A stretch of DNA of 29,267 nucleotides from a virus. Both the position numbers and the translations under genes were made by a program. The number at the start of each line of letters is the position of its first letter. Within the stretch, counting starts at the first letter, position 1. The stretch lies in the IMG/VR virus record IMGVR_UViG_3300009181_000254, positions 1 through 29,267 of that record. One strand, given 5' to 3'. Under the pieces are notes generated by a model. The model did no database searches. It was not told the DNA's origin and was given only the letters and a program-made list of their open reading frames with translations. Shown in pieces: positions 7,445 through 14,486 of this stretch.

Positions 7445-7627
7445 TTAATATCCTCCGGATTTATACCATCCCGATCCTATTAGTAAAAAAGCGCCCTGTT
7501 TTGATATTATCCTTTTAAAGGTGTTTTCTTTACATTCGGGACATTGTTTTAGTGGTTCCTCTTTAATGGATTGAAAGACTTCAATTATTTTTTGACACTT
7601 GTCGCATTCATATTCGTAATTGGGCAT
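7445..7627 (-). CDS. FmdB-family zinc ribbon protein
   Basis: A 60-residue protein beginning MPNYEYECDKCQK with a second metal-binding pair CPEC; the Cys4 zinc ribbon covers about residues 8-36. This is the typical FmdB / 'putative regulatory protein' zinc ribbon, usually 60-110 residues, of unclear molecular role in bacteria and common in phages. The C-terminal FLLIGSGWYKSGGY is also typical of the family. A second, longer relative is at 17113. The leader lacks a Shine-Dalgarno site. Confidence 0.85.
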   Translation of the reverse strand: MPNYEYECDKCQKIIEVFQSIKEEPLKQCPECKENTFKRIISKQGAFLLIGSGWYKSGGY

Positions 7628-7682
7628 ATTTAATTATACAGCTTTATAGATCTAGATAACATCTTAATGCCTAGCGATCATT

Positions 7683-8111
7683 ATGAATGATTTTCTTTCT
7701 TTTCTGGATAAACATGGTTATTTTTTAACAGCTTCAATTGTCTGGCCTGTCTTTTCCGGCATAATCAATTATTTTTTTCATAAAAAATCACCTGAGGCAT
7801 GGGTGGCATGGTCAGAAAAGAACCCGAAGCTTTCTGTAGTAAATAAAATTCTTAGGGCAGCTGGTTTTGATCCTGTGAAATTTTTGGAAGCTATGAAACA
7901 ATTTATAGAATTGTATGCGAAGCAAATTGAAAAGAAAGAAGAAATTGTATCGCACGAGTCGAACCAAGATTCGGAGGTTCCTGCTGTCGTGATTATTGTA
8001 GATGATGTAAAGCCGGAGTCTACTTCCGAACCTATTAAGAAGGCATTGAAGGTTCCTAAGAGTATTAAGAAAAAGACTCCGCCAAAACCTCTGAAAAGTC
8101 GTAAAAATTAG
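7683..8111 (+). CDS. Putative holin or lysis-associated membrane protein
   Basis: A 142-residue protein with one N-terminal hydrophobic segment (about residues 13-31, YFLTASIVWPVFSGIINYFF), then KSPEAWVAWSEKNPKLS, a helical section with an amphipathic stretch, and a long basic Lys/Pro-rich tail ending PPKPLKSRKN. The small-membrane-protein layout with a charged tail and its place two genes upstream of the lysozyme suggest a holin or another lysis regulator. There is no family-specific motif, so this is inference from topology and context. Confidence 0.5.
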   Translation: MNDFLSFLDKHGYFLTASIVWPVFSGIINYFFHKKSPEAWVAWSEKNPKLSVVNKILRAAGFDPVKFLEAMKQFIELYAKQIEKKEEIVSHESNQDSEVPAVVIIVDDVKPESTSEPIKKALKVPKSIKKKTPPKPLKSRKN

Positions 8112-8125
8112 ATGTACATTTTCCC

Positions 8126-8341
8126 ATGAACGGATTTGGGAGAAGGAACAAAGTCGGTAGTCTAAGGTTAGAAGAAAGAAGGCACTTAATTATTATAGGG
8201 ATTCAGGAGTCCCGAAGAATATATGGATTTAGTAATTCGACTTATCGGGCTATGACTGACTCCCACGGAGTGGTTAGTGTTAACACTATAAACCGATTCC
8301 GCAATATTTATGACAAGTTATTTATGGAGTCTTCTCTATAA
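8126..8341 (+). CDS. Small basic hypothetical protein between putative holin and lysozyme
   Basis: A 71-residue, Arg-rich protein with no membrane segment. The central part (RIYGFSNSTYRAMTDSHGVVSVNTINRFRNIY) could form a short helix-turn-helix, but this is not a confident match. It lies 14 bases after the putative holin gene and 3 bases before the lysozyme gene, so it is probably in the lysis operon. There is no clear ribosome binding site. Confidence 0.55.
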   Translation: MNGFGRRNKVGSLRLEERRHLIIIGIQESRRIYGFSNSTYRAMTDSHGVVSVNTINRFRNIYDKLFMESSL

Positions 8342-8344
8342 ATC

Positions 8345-9046
8345 ATGCAAATTAATGATGACCTACGTATTTCGAGTAATGGTGTAAAATTTATAACTAA
8401 GTGGGAGGGATTAAAACTTTCTAAATATTTATGTCCCGCTGGTAAATGGACTATTGGTGTGGGTCATGTTATACTTCCACATGAGAACATATCGGATACT
8501 ATTACAAAGGAGCGGGCTGAATCAATTCTGCGTTCCGATTTAGTGAGATTTGAAAAAGCAATCAAGAAGTTTATAACTGTACGTCTAAATCAAAATCAAT
8601 TTGATGCCCTGGTAAGTTTCATATTTAACACTGGTGAGGGTGGTATTAGAAATACTTCTGTACAATCGACGGTAAATGAGCAGAAGTTTTCAGAAGTACC
8701 TGAAAAACTCCAGATGTGGAGTAAAATGAGACAAAATGGAAAGTTGGTGGTTAGTCAGGGACTTTTAAGACGAAGAATGAGTGAGTCAGAATTATTCATG
8801 CTTTCTGTTCCTGAACCACCTTCAATGATTTTTCATTTATGGACTAAAGAATCATTGAAGGTGGTTCAGGCGGTTCTCACCGAATTGAATTTCTATGATA
8901 AATCCATAGATGGAATATACGGTCCTGGTACTGCCATGGGTCTTAAGAAATACTGTATGTCAATTAATTTTTTGGATGGTCAATATGATGACAATGGGAT
9001 TGCTAAATCTTTATATGATTCGATCGTGATCAAGAATCTAGGTTAA
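8345..9046 (+). CDS. GH24 lysozyme (endolysin) with C-terminal peptidoglycan-binding-like domain
   Basis: A 233-residue muramidase that should cut the glycan backbone of peptidoglycan at lysis. The catalytic Glu21 lies in KWEGLKLSKYLCPAGKWTIGVGH, with Cys30 in place of the T4 Asp20 and Thr36 at the T4 Thr26 position, the E-C-T version seen in many phage endolysins. The GH24 domain covers about residues 8-150 (FNTGEGG and LLRRRMSE are further family landmarks). Residues 165-215 resemble a PG-binding helical repeat (LKVVQAVLTELNFYDKSIDG). There is no signal peptide or SAR segment, so release through a holin is expected, consistent with 7683-8111 upstream. The stop codon overlaps that of the converging gene. 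Confidence 0.9.
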   Translation: MQINDDLRISSNGVKFITKWEGLKLSKYLCPAGKWTIGVGHVILPHENISDTITKERAESILRSDLVRFEKAIKKFITVRLNQNQFDALVSFIFNTGEGGIRNTSVQSTVNEQKFSEVPEKLQMWSKMRQNGKLVVSQGLLRRRMSESELFMLSVPEPPSMIFHLWTKESLKVVQAVLTELNFYDKSIDGIYGPGTAMGLKKYCMSINFLDGQYDDNGIAKSLYDSIVIKNLG

Positions 9047-9300
9047 CCTACGATTCTGGCTTTATGCGTTTTCTCCCTGGTCTTGCCTAAGTATTTATTG
9101 ATATTATTTCTTAAATGTTCGAGGTTCTCATGTACAGGGTGAATAAATTCAATTATTTTCCCATTCACATCAACATATAAAATATAATTAGGTAGTTCGA
9201 TCTTATAATCAACTAGTTTATGCTCTGTAAAAGGGACCCAAGCGAATTCCTTCTTATCAACTACTCCGCAAAGTTGGTATAGAGAGTCGTGTACTTTCAT
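9043..9300 (-). CDS. Small hypothetical protein
   Basis: An 85-residue protein converging on the lysozyme gene; the two stop codons share the palindrome TTAA. The sequence has alternating beta-like segments (KIELPNYILYVDVNGKIIEFIHP) and a basic C-terminal helix and tail. No family is recognised. It is the last gene of a minus-strand series that runs from 13053 down to here. The 96 bases upstream contain two TCTAGA-centred repeats (about 9344 and 9387) of unknown meaning. Confidence 0.6.
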   Translation of the reverse strand: MKVHDSLYQLCGVVDKKEFAWVPFTEHKLVDYKIELPNYILYVDVNGKIIEFIHPVHENLEHLRNNINKYLGKTREKTHKARIVG

Positions 9301-9396
9301 GGATTCGATTACCTTTAATTTTAAAAATTCGAGAATGGGGAGAGTCTAGACACCTAGAATTTTATAAGATGTGATAATTCCAGACGTCTAGATAAG

Positions 9397-9972
9397 TTAC
9401 ATTACCAATTCAGAAATTTTCTCTATACTGGTATGATCGGGAATCGCTAATCCTCGTTCTAAGTAATTTTTGATTCCTTCTAATGAATATTCTATCTTAT
9501 GATCATCATACCACTCTGGTTTTTTAGTGCCTTTATTCCACTTGGCAAATAATTTTTCTCCTTTATAATAAGACCGATATGCTACGATTGTGCCTTCATT
9601 CCGGTATATAAGAGGCATTACTTGTGGTGGTTTAGTGAATGATGATTCTCCCCATTGAATTCTACTCATGTCATTTGATACCCTGTTTAACACAGATAAG
9701 CAGGCATGTGTTTTATGGAATCTTTTCGTATACTCTCTTGATATTTCATAGGCATGGGTTAATAACCAAGAAAAGTTCCCTTCAGATTTCACTGTCCACC
9801 TAGAGCATGGGTGATTTTTCATCAGCAATCTATAAGGCGGGTCTGTTAATTTAAATATGTGATATGCATTAGAAAGCATTTGGGCTGATTCTAGCAGCAT
9901 CTTTGGAATATGTTTATCACATAAATTCTGAGCTGCAATATTTGGATCAAAATCAGTAAAGAATACGTTCAT
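9397..9972 (-). CDS. Conserved phage protein of the 'CDKH...HPCSxW' type
   Basis: A 191-residue protein starting MNVFFTDFDPNIAAQNLCDKHIPKM, followed by LESAQMLSNAYH, NHPCSRWTVKSEGNFSWLL and, near the C terminus, YRSYYKGEKLFAKWNKGTKKPEW. This order of motifs recurs in a widespread family of uncharacterised phage proteins. The invariant-looking Cys, His, Lys and Glu residues in CDKHIPKMLLES suggest an enzyme or metal site. Such proteins are sometimes labelled pyrimidine-dimer glycosylase-like, but I see no firm support for that here. It lies in the minus-strand series with the superoxide dismutase and transglycosylase genes. Confidence 0.75.
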   Translation of the reverse strand: MNVFFTDFDPNIAAQNLCDKHIPKMLLESAQMLSNAYHIFKLTDPPYRLLMKNHPCSRWTVKSEGNFSWLLTHAYEISREYTKRFHKTHACLSVLNRVSNDMSRIQWGESSFTKPPQVMPLIYRNEGTIVAYRSYYKGEKLFAKWNKGTKKPEWYDDHKIEYSLEGIKNYLERGLAIPDHTSIEKISELVM

Positions 9973-9991
9973 TTAAAATATTACATTTTTG

Positions 9992-10528
9992 TTATCTTTT
10001 AACGTTTTTAGGAAGTTCCACTAGGTTCTTCCTCCTAAAGGGTAATACCCTATTCCCATCAATTTCTGTGGGATTTTCCAGTTCCTCCAATTTAGATTGT
10101 AAATCCATAGATAGTGTTCTATAATATATAATATATGATATTAATACTAATCCGAGAGATGTGATAGCTGCTATCATTAATCGTTCATCTGTAATTCTCG
10201 GGAATAAATGTGGATGCTTTTCGGGATTTAATTCGTTTAATAGTCCCTTAGTTAATAGGATTCCCAACCCTATTCCGGATAAAGAATTGGTTAAAAACGA
10301 AATGGCCTTATTCAATGCTTTTTGATTCTTTGATGCAGCTTTCGGGATTGGAATTCCTTTATCAACCAAACCTTTATATATTGTAGACGGAGAACTGGAT
10401 AACTCTATGTTTTTTACGATAAATTCATCCAGTGTAGTAAGTGCTTTATCATTCAATGAATTTAATAAATTATCTGCAATATTTTTTACATCAGAGTCAT
10501 TAATATAGAGAGTCACTAACTTATCCAT
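9992..10528 (-). CDS. Hypothetical membrane protein
   Basis: A 178-residue protein with two hydrophobic segments, one around residues 76-95 (ISFLTNSLSGIGLGILLTKG) and a stronger one at 119-137 (IAAITSLGLVLISYIIYY). The soluble N-terminal half is helical and the C-terminal tail is basic (LPFRRKN...PKNVKR). A hairpin membrane protein is the likely topology. No family is recognised. It lies between the conserved phage protein and the superoxide dismutase gene, with gaps of 19 and 27 bases, so co-transcription is likely. Confidence 0.6.
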   Translation of the reverse strand: MDKLVTLYINDSDVKNIADNLLNSLNDKALTTLDEFIVKNIELSSSPSTIYKGLVDKGIPIPKAASKNQKALNKAISFLTNSLSGIGLGILLTKGLLNELNPEKHPHLFPRITDERLMIAAITSLGLVLISYIIYYRTLSMDLQSKLEELENPTEIDGNRVLPFRRKNLVELPKNVKR

Positions 10529-10555
10529 AATCGAATTAATTATTACAAGGTTATT

Positions 10556-11113
10556 TCATGAGAATCTACTTGACACCATTCCCCAATCTATATATGGTTT
10601 TAAGGCAGTTAAATAACCATTCTTGTCGGTTCCCCAATCCATCCAGTATGCATGTTCCCAAACATCAATGACACACAAAGGATTATATCCAAATGCTGCT
10701 CCTTCATCATGAGAATTCATGGCGAAAATGCGGAGATTTTTCGAGCCTGGATCTTGTGCTAAAACGGCCCATCCCCGACAAGATAGACCCGTCGATTTCA
10801 TTTGTTCATACAAATTATCCAGAGACCCCCAATGTTCTAGTACATGTTCTACAAACGCACTTTCGGGCGGTTTTGGTTCCAGAGACAGATTGCTAAAATA
10901 AAGAGAATGGAGGTCTGCTCCTCCTACAGCATATCCATGATTACGCAATGACTTGGCTATGTTCCCGTCTAGGGCATTTTTATTTAGTGAATGTATTGAT
11001 TTTAGCTCTAAATCTGCTTTCTCAAGCATCTTAATGTAACCATCAAATAACTTTAAATGTTCGCTTAAAGCTCTCGAAGATGTGGCTCCCGGAAGTTCCG
11101 AATATCCTATCAT
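10556..11113 (-). CDS. Fe/Mn-type superoxide dismutase
   Basis: A 185-residue protein with the family signature DVWEHAYW (Asp150 and His154) near the C terminus, preceded by a beta-rich domain (GWAVLAQDPGSKNLRIF), and N-terminal helices with SEHLKLFDGYIKML (His19) and GGADLHSLYF (His69). Thus all four expected metal ligands (two N-terminal His, then Asp and His) appear present. It should convert superoxide to oxygen and hydrogen peroxide. It is slightly shorter than bacterial SodA/SodB (about 190-205 residues) and lacks an export signal, so a cytosolic role is expected. A phage SOD could protect the infected cell from oxidative stress, or be a structural relative with changed activity. It sits 23 bases downstream of the transglycosylase gene. 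Confidence 0.85.
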   Translation of the reverse strand: MIGYSELPGATSSRALSEHLKLFDGYIKMLEKADLELKSIHSLNKNALDGNIAKSLRNHGYAVGGADLHSLYFSNLSLEPKPPESAFVEHVLEHWGSLDNLYEQMKSTGLSCRGWAVLAQDPGSKNLRIFAMNSHDEGAAFGYNPLCVIDVWEHAYWMDWGTDKNGYLTALKPYIDWGMVSSRFS

Positions 11114-11136
11114 ATATTTATTGCATCATTAACCGT

Positions 11137-13053
11137 TCATTCTTGTAGTTCTGGATTTGGTACTTCAGGTTCATCGATTAAATCGGGTTCTGATTGGCCT
11201 ATTACTACCCATTCATTCAACCCGTTTTTTTCTTCTTCCTCTGTGATGAATTTTAACTTTTTCAGATTATTCATTACTAAATGGATGAACTTCATTTTAG
11301 AATCGGTGACTCTTCCGATTTTATCCCATGATACTGATTTAGGATTTGGAAGCAAAGAAGCCAGAAGTATGCATTGCGTGAGAGATAAACTGGCCGGGTT
11401 CGTATTGAAATATTTCTTGGCTGCGTTCCCGATTCCATATTCACCGGGAGAAAACTCTACTATGTTTAGATATGTTTCCATAATTTCGTTCTTGGATAAT
11501 ATCTGTTCCAAATGAACAGTAAAAAATGCCTCTTGAATTTTACGTGCCATGGTTTTCTTTCTATTCAGCCACAAGTTTTTCGCAGTCTGCATTGAAATCG
11601 TGCTACCTCCTCTAATGAATTTATGGGCTTTGATATTTTCAACCATTGAATTCTCGATTGCATTAATCAGTATGCCTTTATGCTTCATGAATGCTGAATC
11701 CTCGGTTCCCATAACAGAAATCGGCATATATTGTGAAATGTTAGAAAGACTAACCCAGTTTGGTGTTTGTGGACCTGTGACTTCTTCTATTTCTTCTCCT
11801 TTACTGTTTATTACTATTCGAGAATACTTGGACATTAGTACATTTCGTGAGTATTTTTTGGGAGAGCTCACCGAATGGCAGTTATGATTTAGTTTTATAC
11901 TAACTTGGGGATTTTTGGTTAGTAACGATGTACTGCCAGATATTTGTCCAGCGAATATGAATTCATCTAAATTGTCCTTCATGCTGTCTGGCAAGGCTTC
12001 TATCAGTGCTTGACATTCGGTTGTATCAAGCACTGTTTTGATTTCAAGGTCTTCACCATTCTTCTTTAGAATTCCGGAAATGTGGACTTCCCCAATCTTT
12101 AGATCGTAATCAAAAGTATCATCTATTTTAGATAGAAATATTTCAACACCGCGTATTTTTATATTTGACTTACTTAACTTCTCATTAGACCCATAGATGT
12201 AGCTAGATTTAAGAAACATCTTATTGTTCTTTATTTCTATGTTAACGCCTTCCATGTTCGTAATTTCTTCTTGATGCTGACTGATTTGAATTGATTCGCA
12301 ATTCATTGTATGCGACTTATAGTCGCCACTGATGGCATTTATGGAATAACTGTTATATTTAGCTTTAATCGATTTAAAAGAAAAAGATGGTACTGATTCT
12401 AACTGGTTATATATTTTGAGAATGTAGGACTCCATATCTGCTTCCTTTTTATTTTTAGAGTCTCGGGGTTCGATCTTCCTATCATCCTGATGCTTCAGCT
12501 CAAATGATATGTTTCCTAGTGATATCCTTCCGTCTTCATATGCTCCTTTGTCTATTGTAAACGCATTATCTCCCTTTACCAAAGACGCATTTGTAAATTT
12601 CACATATTTCTCTCCATTCATGTATGATGCCTCTGCAATATCTAACCTAACGTCATACCCGTGGGATTTAATGTTGGTTCTAATATTATTTAGGTGTAAT
12701 TCATAAACGCTTCTATGGCTGTCGTATGAATTCTTATTATCCTGGATATGTGTATAGTTTACATACCCATCATTTGCTTTTATTATGTACTGTTCCGGAT
12801 ATACGTAATTAATGTTCAGTGACCGGAAGTTTATGTCTTGGTTTTCCTTAAATATGTGTACCTCATGACAGTCAGCACCCATCCACCTCATGCTGCATTC
12901 TTGTACTTGAACTGAGTACCCTTTAGATTCTAACTTTTCTATAATTTTGTTTTTTACATATGTTGGTAAGTATGTAATCGTTGCTGAAAGAATCAAAAAT
13001 ACCATAAAGGAGATTTTGAATTTTAGGTTTTTTATAATTGGAAAAGCATTCAT
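11137..13053 (-). CDS. GT51 peptidoglycan glycosyltransferase with N-terminal membrane anchor and AsmA-like region
   Basis: A 638-residue protein; I start at the ATG at 13053 because an upstream ATG (13173) would overlap the divergent gene at 13081. One membrane segment (about residues 14-32) is followed by a long beta-rich extracytoplasmic region with AsmA-like character. The GT51 domain (about 435-600) has the catalytic motif TEDSAFMKHKG (Glu451), RGGSTISMQTAKNLWL, RKIQEAFFTVHLE and EYGIGNAAKKYF. These are the hallmarks of enzymes that polymerise lipid II into glycan strands. There is no transpeptidase domain. The enzyme builds rather than cuts the wall, which is surprising beside an endolysin. 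It is the first gene of the minus-strand series including the SOD, 27 bases from the divergent neighbour. Confidence 0.85.
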   Translation of the reverse strand: MNAFPIIKNLKFKISFMVFLILSATITYLPTYVKNKIIEKLESKGYSVQVQECSMRWMGADCHEVHIFKENQDINFRSLNINYVYPEQYIIKANDGYVNYTHIQDNKNSYDSHRSVYELHLNNIRTNIKSHGYDVRLDIAEASYMNGEKYVKFTNASLVKGDNAFTIDKGAYEDGRISLGNISFELKHQDDRKIEPRDSKNKKEADMESYILKIYNQLESVPSFSFKSIKAKYNSYSINAISGDYKSHTMNCESIQISQHQEEITNMEGVNIEIKNNKMFLKSSYIYGSNEKLSKSNIKIRGVEIFLSKIDDTFDYDLKIGEVHISGILKKNGEDLEIKTVLDTTECQALIEALPDSMKDNLDEFIFAGQISGSTSLLTKNPQVSIKLNHNCHSVSSPKKYSRNVLMSKYSRIVINSKGEEIEEVTGPQTPNWVSLSNISQYMPISVMGTEDSAFMKHKGILINAIENSMVENIKAHKFIRGGSTISMQTAKNLWLNRKKTMARKIQEAFFTVHLEQILSKNEIMETYLNIVEFSPGEYGIGNAAKKYFNTNPASLSLTQCILLASLLPNPKSVSWDKIGRVTDSKMKFIHLVMNNLKKLKFITEEEEKNGLNEWVVIGQSEPDLIDEPEVPNPELQE

Positions 13054-13080
13054 GTCGTAGTGTTTTCTGGAGGTTTTGAA

Positions 13081-14067
13081 ATGAGCACTATGTCTTGGAA
13101 ACGGGGAAATTACATCAAATTCTTTGCTAAGATGAAAATCCGGGTGGGTGGCGGGACCCCGATAGATATTCAAAGTGGTGATGAATTTGATTATGATGGT
13201 TCGATTTTAAGGTACTCAGGTATGGATATCCCATCACCTCAATTAAGAGGGGCAGTAGAAAACGGTTGGGTAGTACCCGCCAGTTTAGAAGAATCTGGTG
13301 ACAGGATAGATACCATACGACCCAATCGTAACATAGCAAAAGCCCAAACTGTAAACAAGGACTTGAGCCGCGTTCAGCGAGCGTCTGGTGCACAATTAAC
13401 CACTACTACTTTAGACGAAGATGAGGTTCTCAAAGTAGAAGATAGAGGATCCTCCAATAAAAAGAATCCTAAAGTATTGGTAGGTACAGATAACCGTAAA
13501 TCCAGGGGAATGGCCGTGTCTAGTGATACGACTGATGCTCAGGAAGCTGTATCAATTGGCAGGGTTCGCACTAGTGCCAAGGCTGTTTTTAATGACGTTT
13601 CGCGTCCTGACTCAATAAAAATAATGCAAGAATTGGAAAATATGAGCGGCGTTAAAGCCGACTTATTTAAAGATTCGGTAATTCAAAGAGAAGGGATTAC
13701 CATTACCACCAATTTAGGTAAAATGAACTCTGTTAGAGAAGCTGATGATGAATCTGGGACAGTGATTGCTCAGGTCAGAAATTCTTCCAAGGGATCTTTT
13801 GAAGGCATTTCTGTTAAGGACACTAGTGGTATTAGGAATAAGAAGCCCGGCGCTCCTAAGATTTCTGACCCTCGCTTAAGGGTAGCTCGCGCCATTGATC
13901 CTAGCTTCCCCATGGATTGGGCTTTTACTGGTAAGCTCGCTGAACGTTTAGAAAACATTAAGCGTCATGGGGCTACCGCAGAATTTTTGGAAGCTCTGTA
14001 TGCGGCAGAGGGTGATCAGATGAGAAAGACGTTGGTCAAGGAATTCCCTGATCAATTTGAAGGATGA
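13081..14067 (+). CDS. Hypothetical phage protein
   Basis: A 328-residue protein. ATG at 13081 is chosen because a GGAGG ribosome binding site lies 7 bases upstream; a GTG at 13060 would precede that site. The N-terminal 60 residues (KRGNYIKFFAKMKIRVGGGTPIDIQSGDEFDYDG...) look like a small beta domain. The middle is polar and low in hydrophobics, and the C-terminal 50 residues (DPSFPMDWAFTGKLAERLENIKRHG) form helices. No family is recognised. The strong ribosome binding site is shared only with the virion and lipoprotein genes here, suggesting high expression and perhaps a virion role. A long hairpin terminator follows. Confidence 0.7.
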   Translation: MSTMSWKRGNYIKFFAKMKIRVGGGTPIDIQSGDEFDYDGSILRYSGMDIPSPQLRGAVENGWVVPASLEESGDRIDTIRPNRNIAKAQTVNKDLSRVQRASGAQLTTTTLDEDEVLKVEDRGSSNKKNPKVLVGTDNRKSRGMAVSSDTTDAQEAVSIGRVRTSAKAVFNDVSRPDSIKIMQELENMSGVKADLFKDSVIQREGITITTNLGKMNSVREADDESGTVIAQVRNSSKGSFEGISVKDTSGIRNKKPGAPKISDPRLRVARAIDPSFPMDWAFTGKLAERLENIKRHGATAEFLEALYAAEGDQMRKTLVKEFPDQFEG

Positions 14068-14080
14068 CTTGACTTGATCG

Positions 14081-14128
14081 AATAAGAATCATGGAGAAGC
14101 CCTTAATGGTTACTCCCTGATTCTTATT
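14081..14128 (+). terminator. Long hairpin terminator
   Basis: A 16-position stem with one mismatch (AATAAGAATCATGGAG at 14081-14096 against CTCCCTGATTCTTATT at 14113-14128) and a 16-base loop, 13 bases after the stop codon at 14067. There is no long T run, so it may act as a transcript 3' end or stabiliser. Confidence 0.7.
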
Positions 14129-14155
14129 TGAGGTTATAATTAGAAATATTAATAT

Positions 14156-14485
14156 ATGTCGGCTACTATTTACATACAAGAAGAATTGTCTGACGCTAGA
14201 TTACGTTGTAATGAGTTAAAAAATTATATAGTTAAAGTATTTGACTTAGTTAATGCAAGCGAAAAGAAGGATCACTTCTACGCAGTAGCTGGCGATTTGA
14301 TAGAGTCAATACCGAGTACACTTTTGAAATTAGAAAAATCTCTAGACGCCACAGCATTAGCAGTTAATAAGATAGATTATGAAGAGCTGCGCATGACTCT
14401 GCGCCCTGAGAAAGTAGATGAATTAGAAAGAGTACTTGAGGATGTAAGATTGAGAATTCCTCGAAGGACTGGCCGATTATTTTGA
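14156..14485 (+). CDS. Small helical hypothetical protein
   Basis: A 109-residue, almost wholly alpha-helical protein with heptad-like spacing (LKLEKSLDATALAVNKIDYEELRMTLRPEKVDELERVLEDV), probably a coiled coil. No family is recognised. A TATAAT box lies at 14135-14140, 15 bases before the ATG, and there is no ribosome binding site, so the transcript may be almost leaderless. The stop codon is one base before the ATG of the next homing endonuclease, so that element sits exactly at a gene boundary. Confidence 0.6.
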   Translation: MSATIYIQEELSDARLRCNELKNYIVKVFDLVNASEKKDHFYAVAGDLIESIPSTLLKLEKSLDATALAVNKIDYEELRMTLRPEKVDELERVLEDVRLRIPRRTGRLF

Positions 14486-14486
14486 A

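Noticed and set aside
11243-12706. Several plus-strand frames inside the transglycosylase gene
   Set aside because: All lie within a gene with complete GT51 motifs on the minus strand; Phe/Leu-rich composition is typical of antisense shadows.
13060-13173. Extended starts for the divergent pair at 13053/13081
   Set aside because: The longer forms would overlap each other by over 100 bases; the GGAGG site at 13069-13073 fixes the plus-strand start at 13081.
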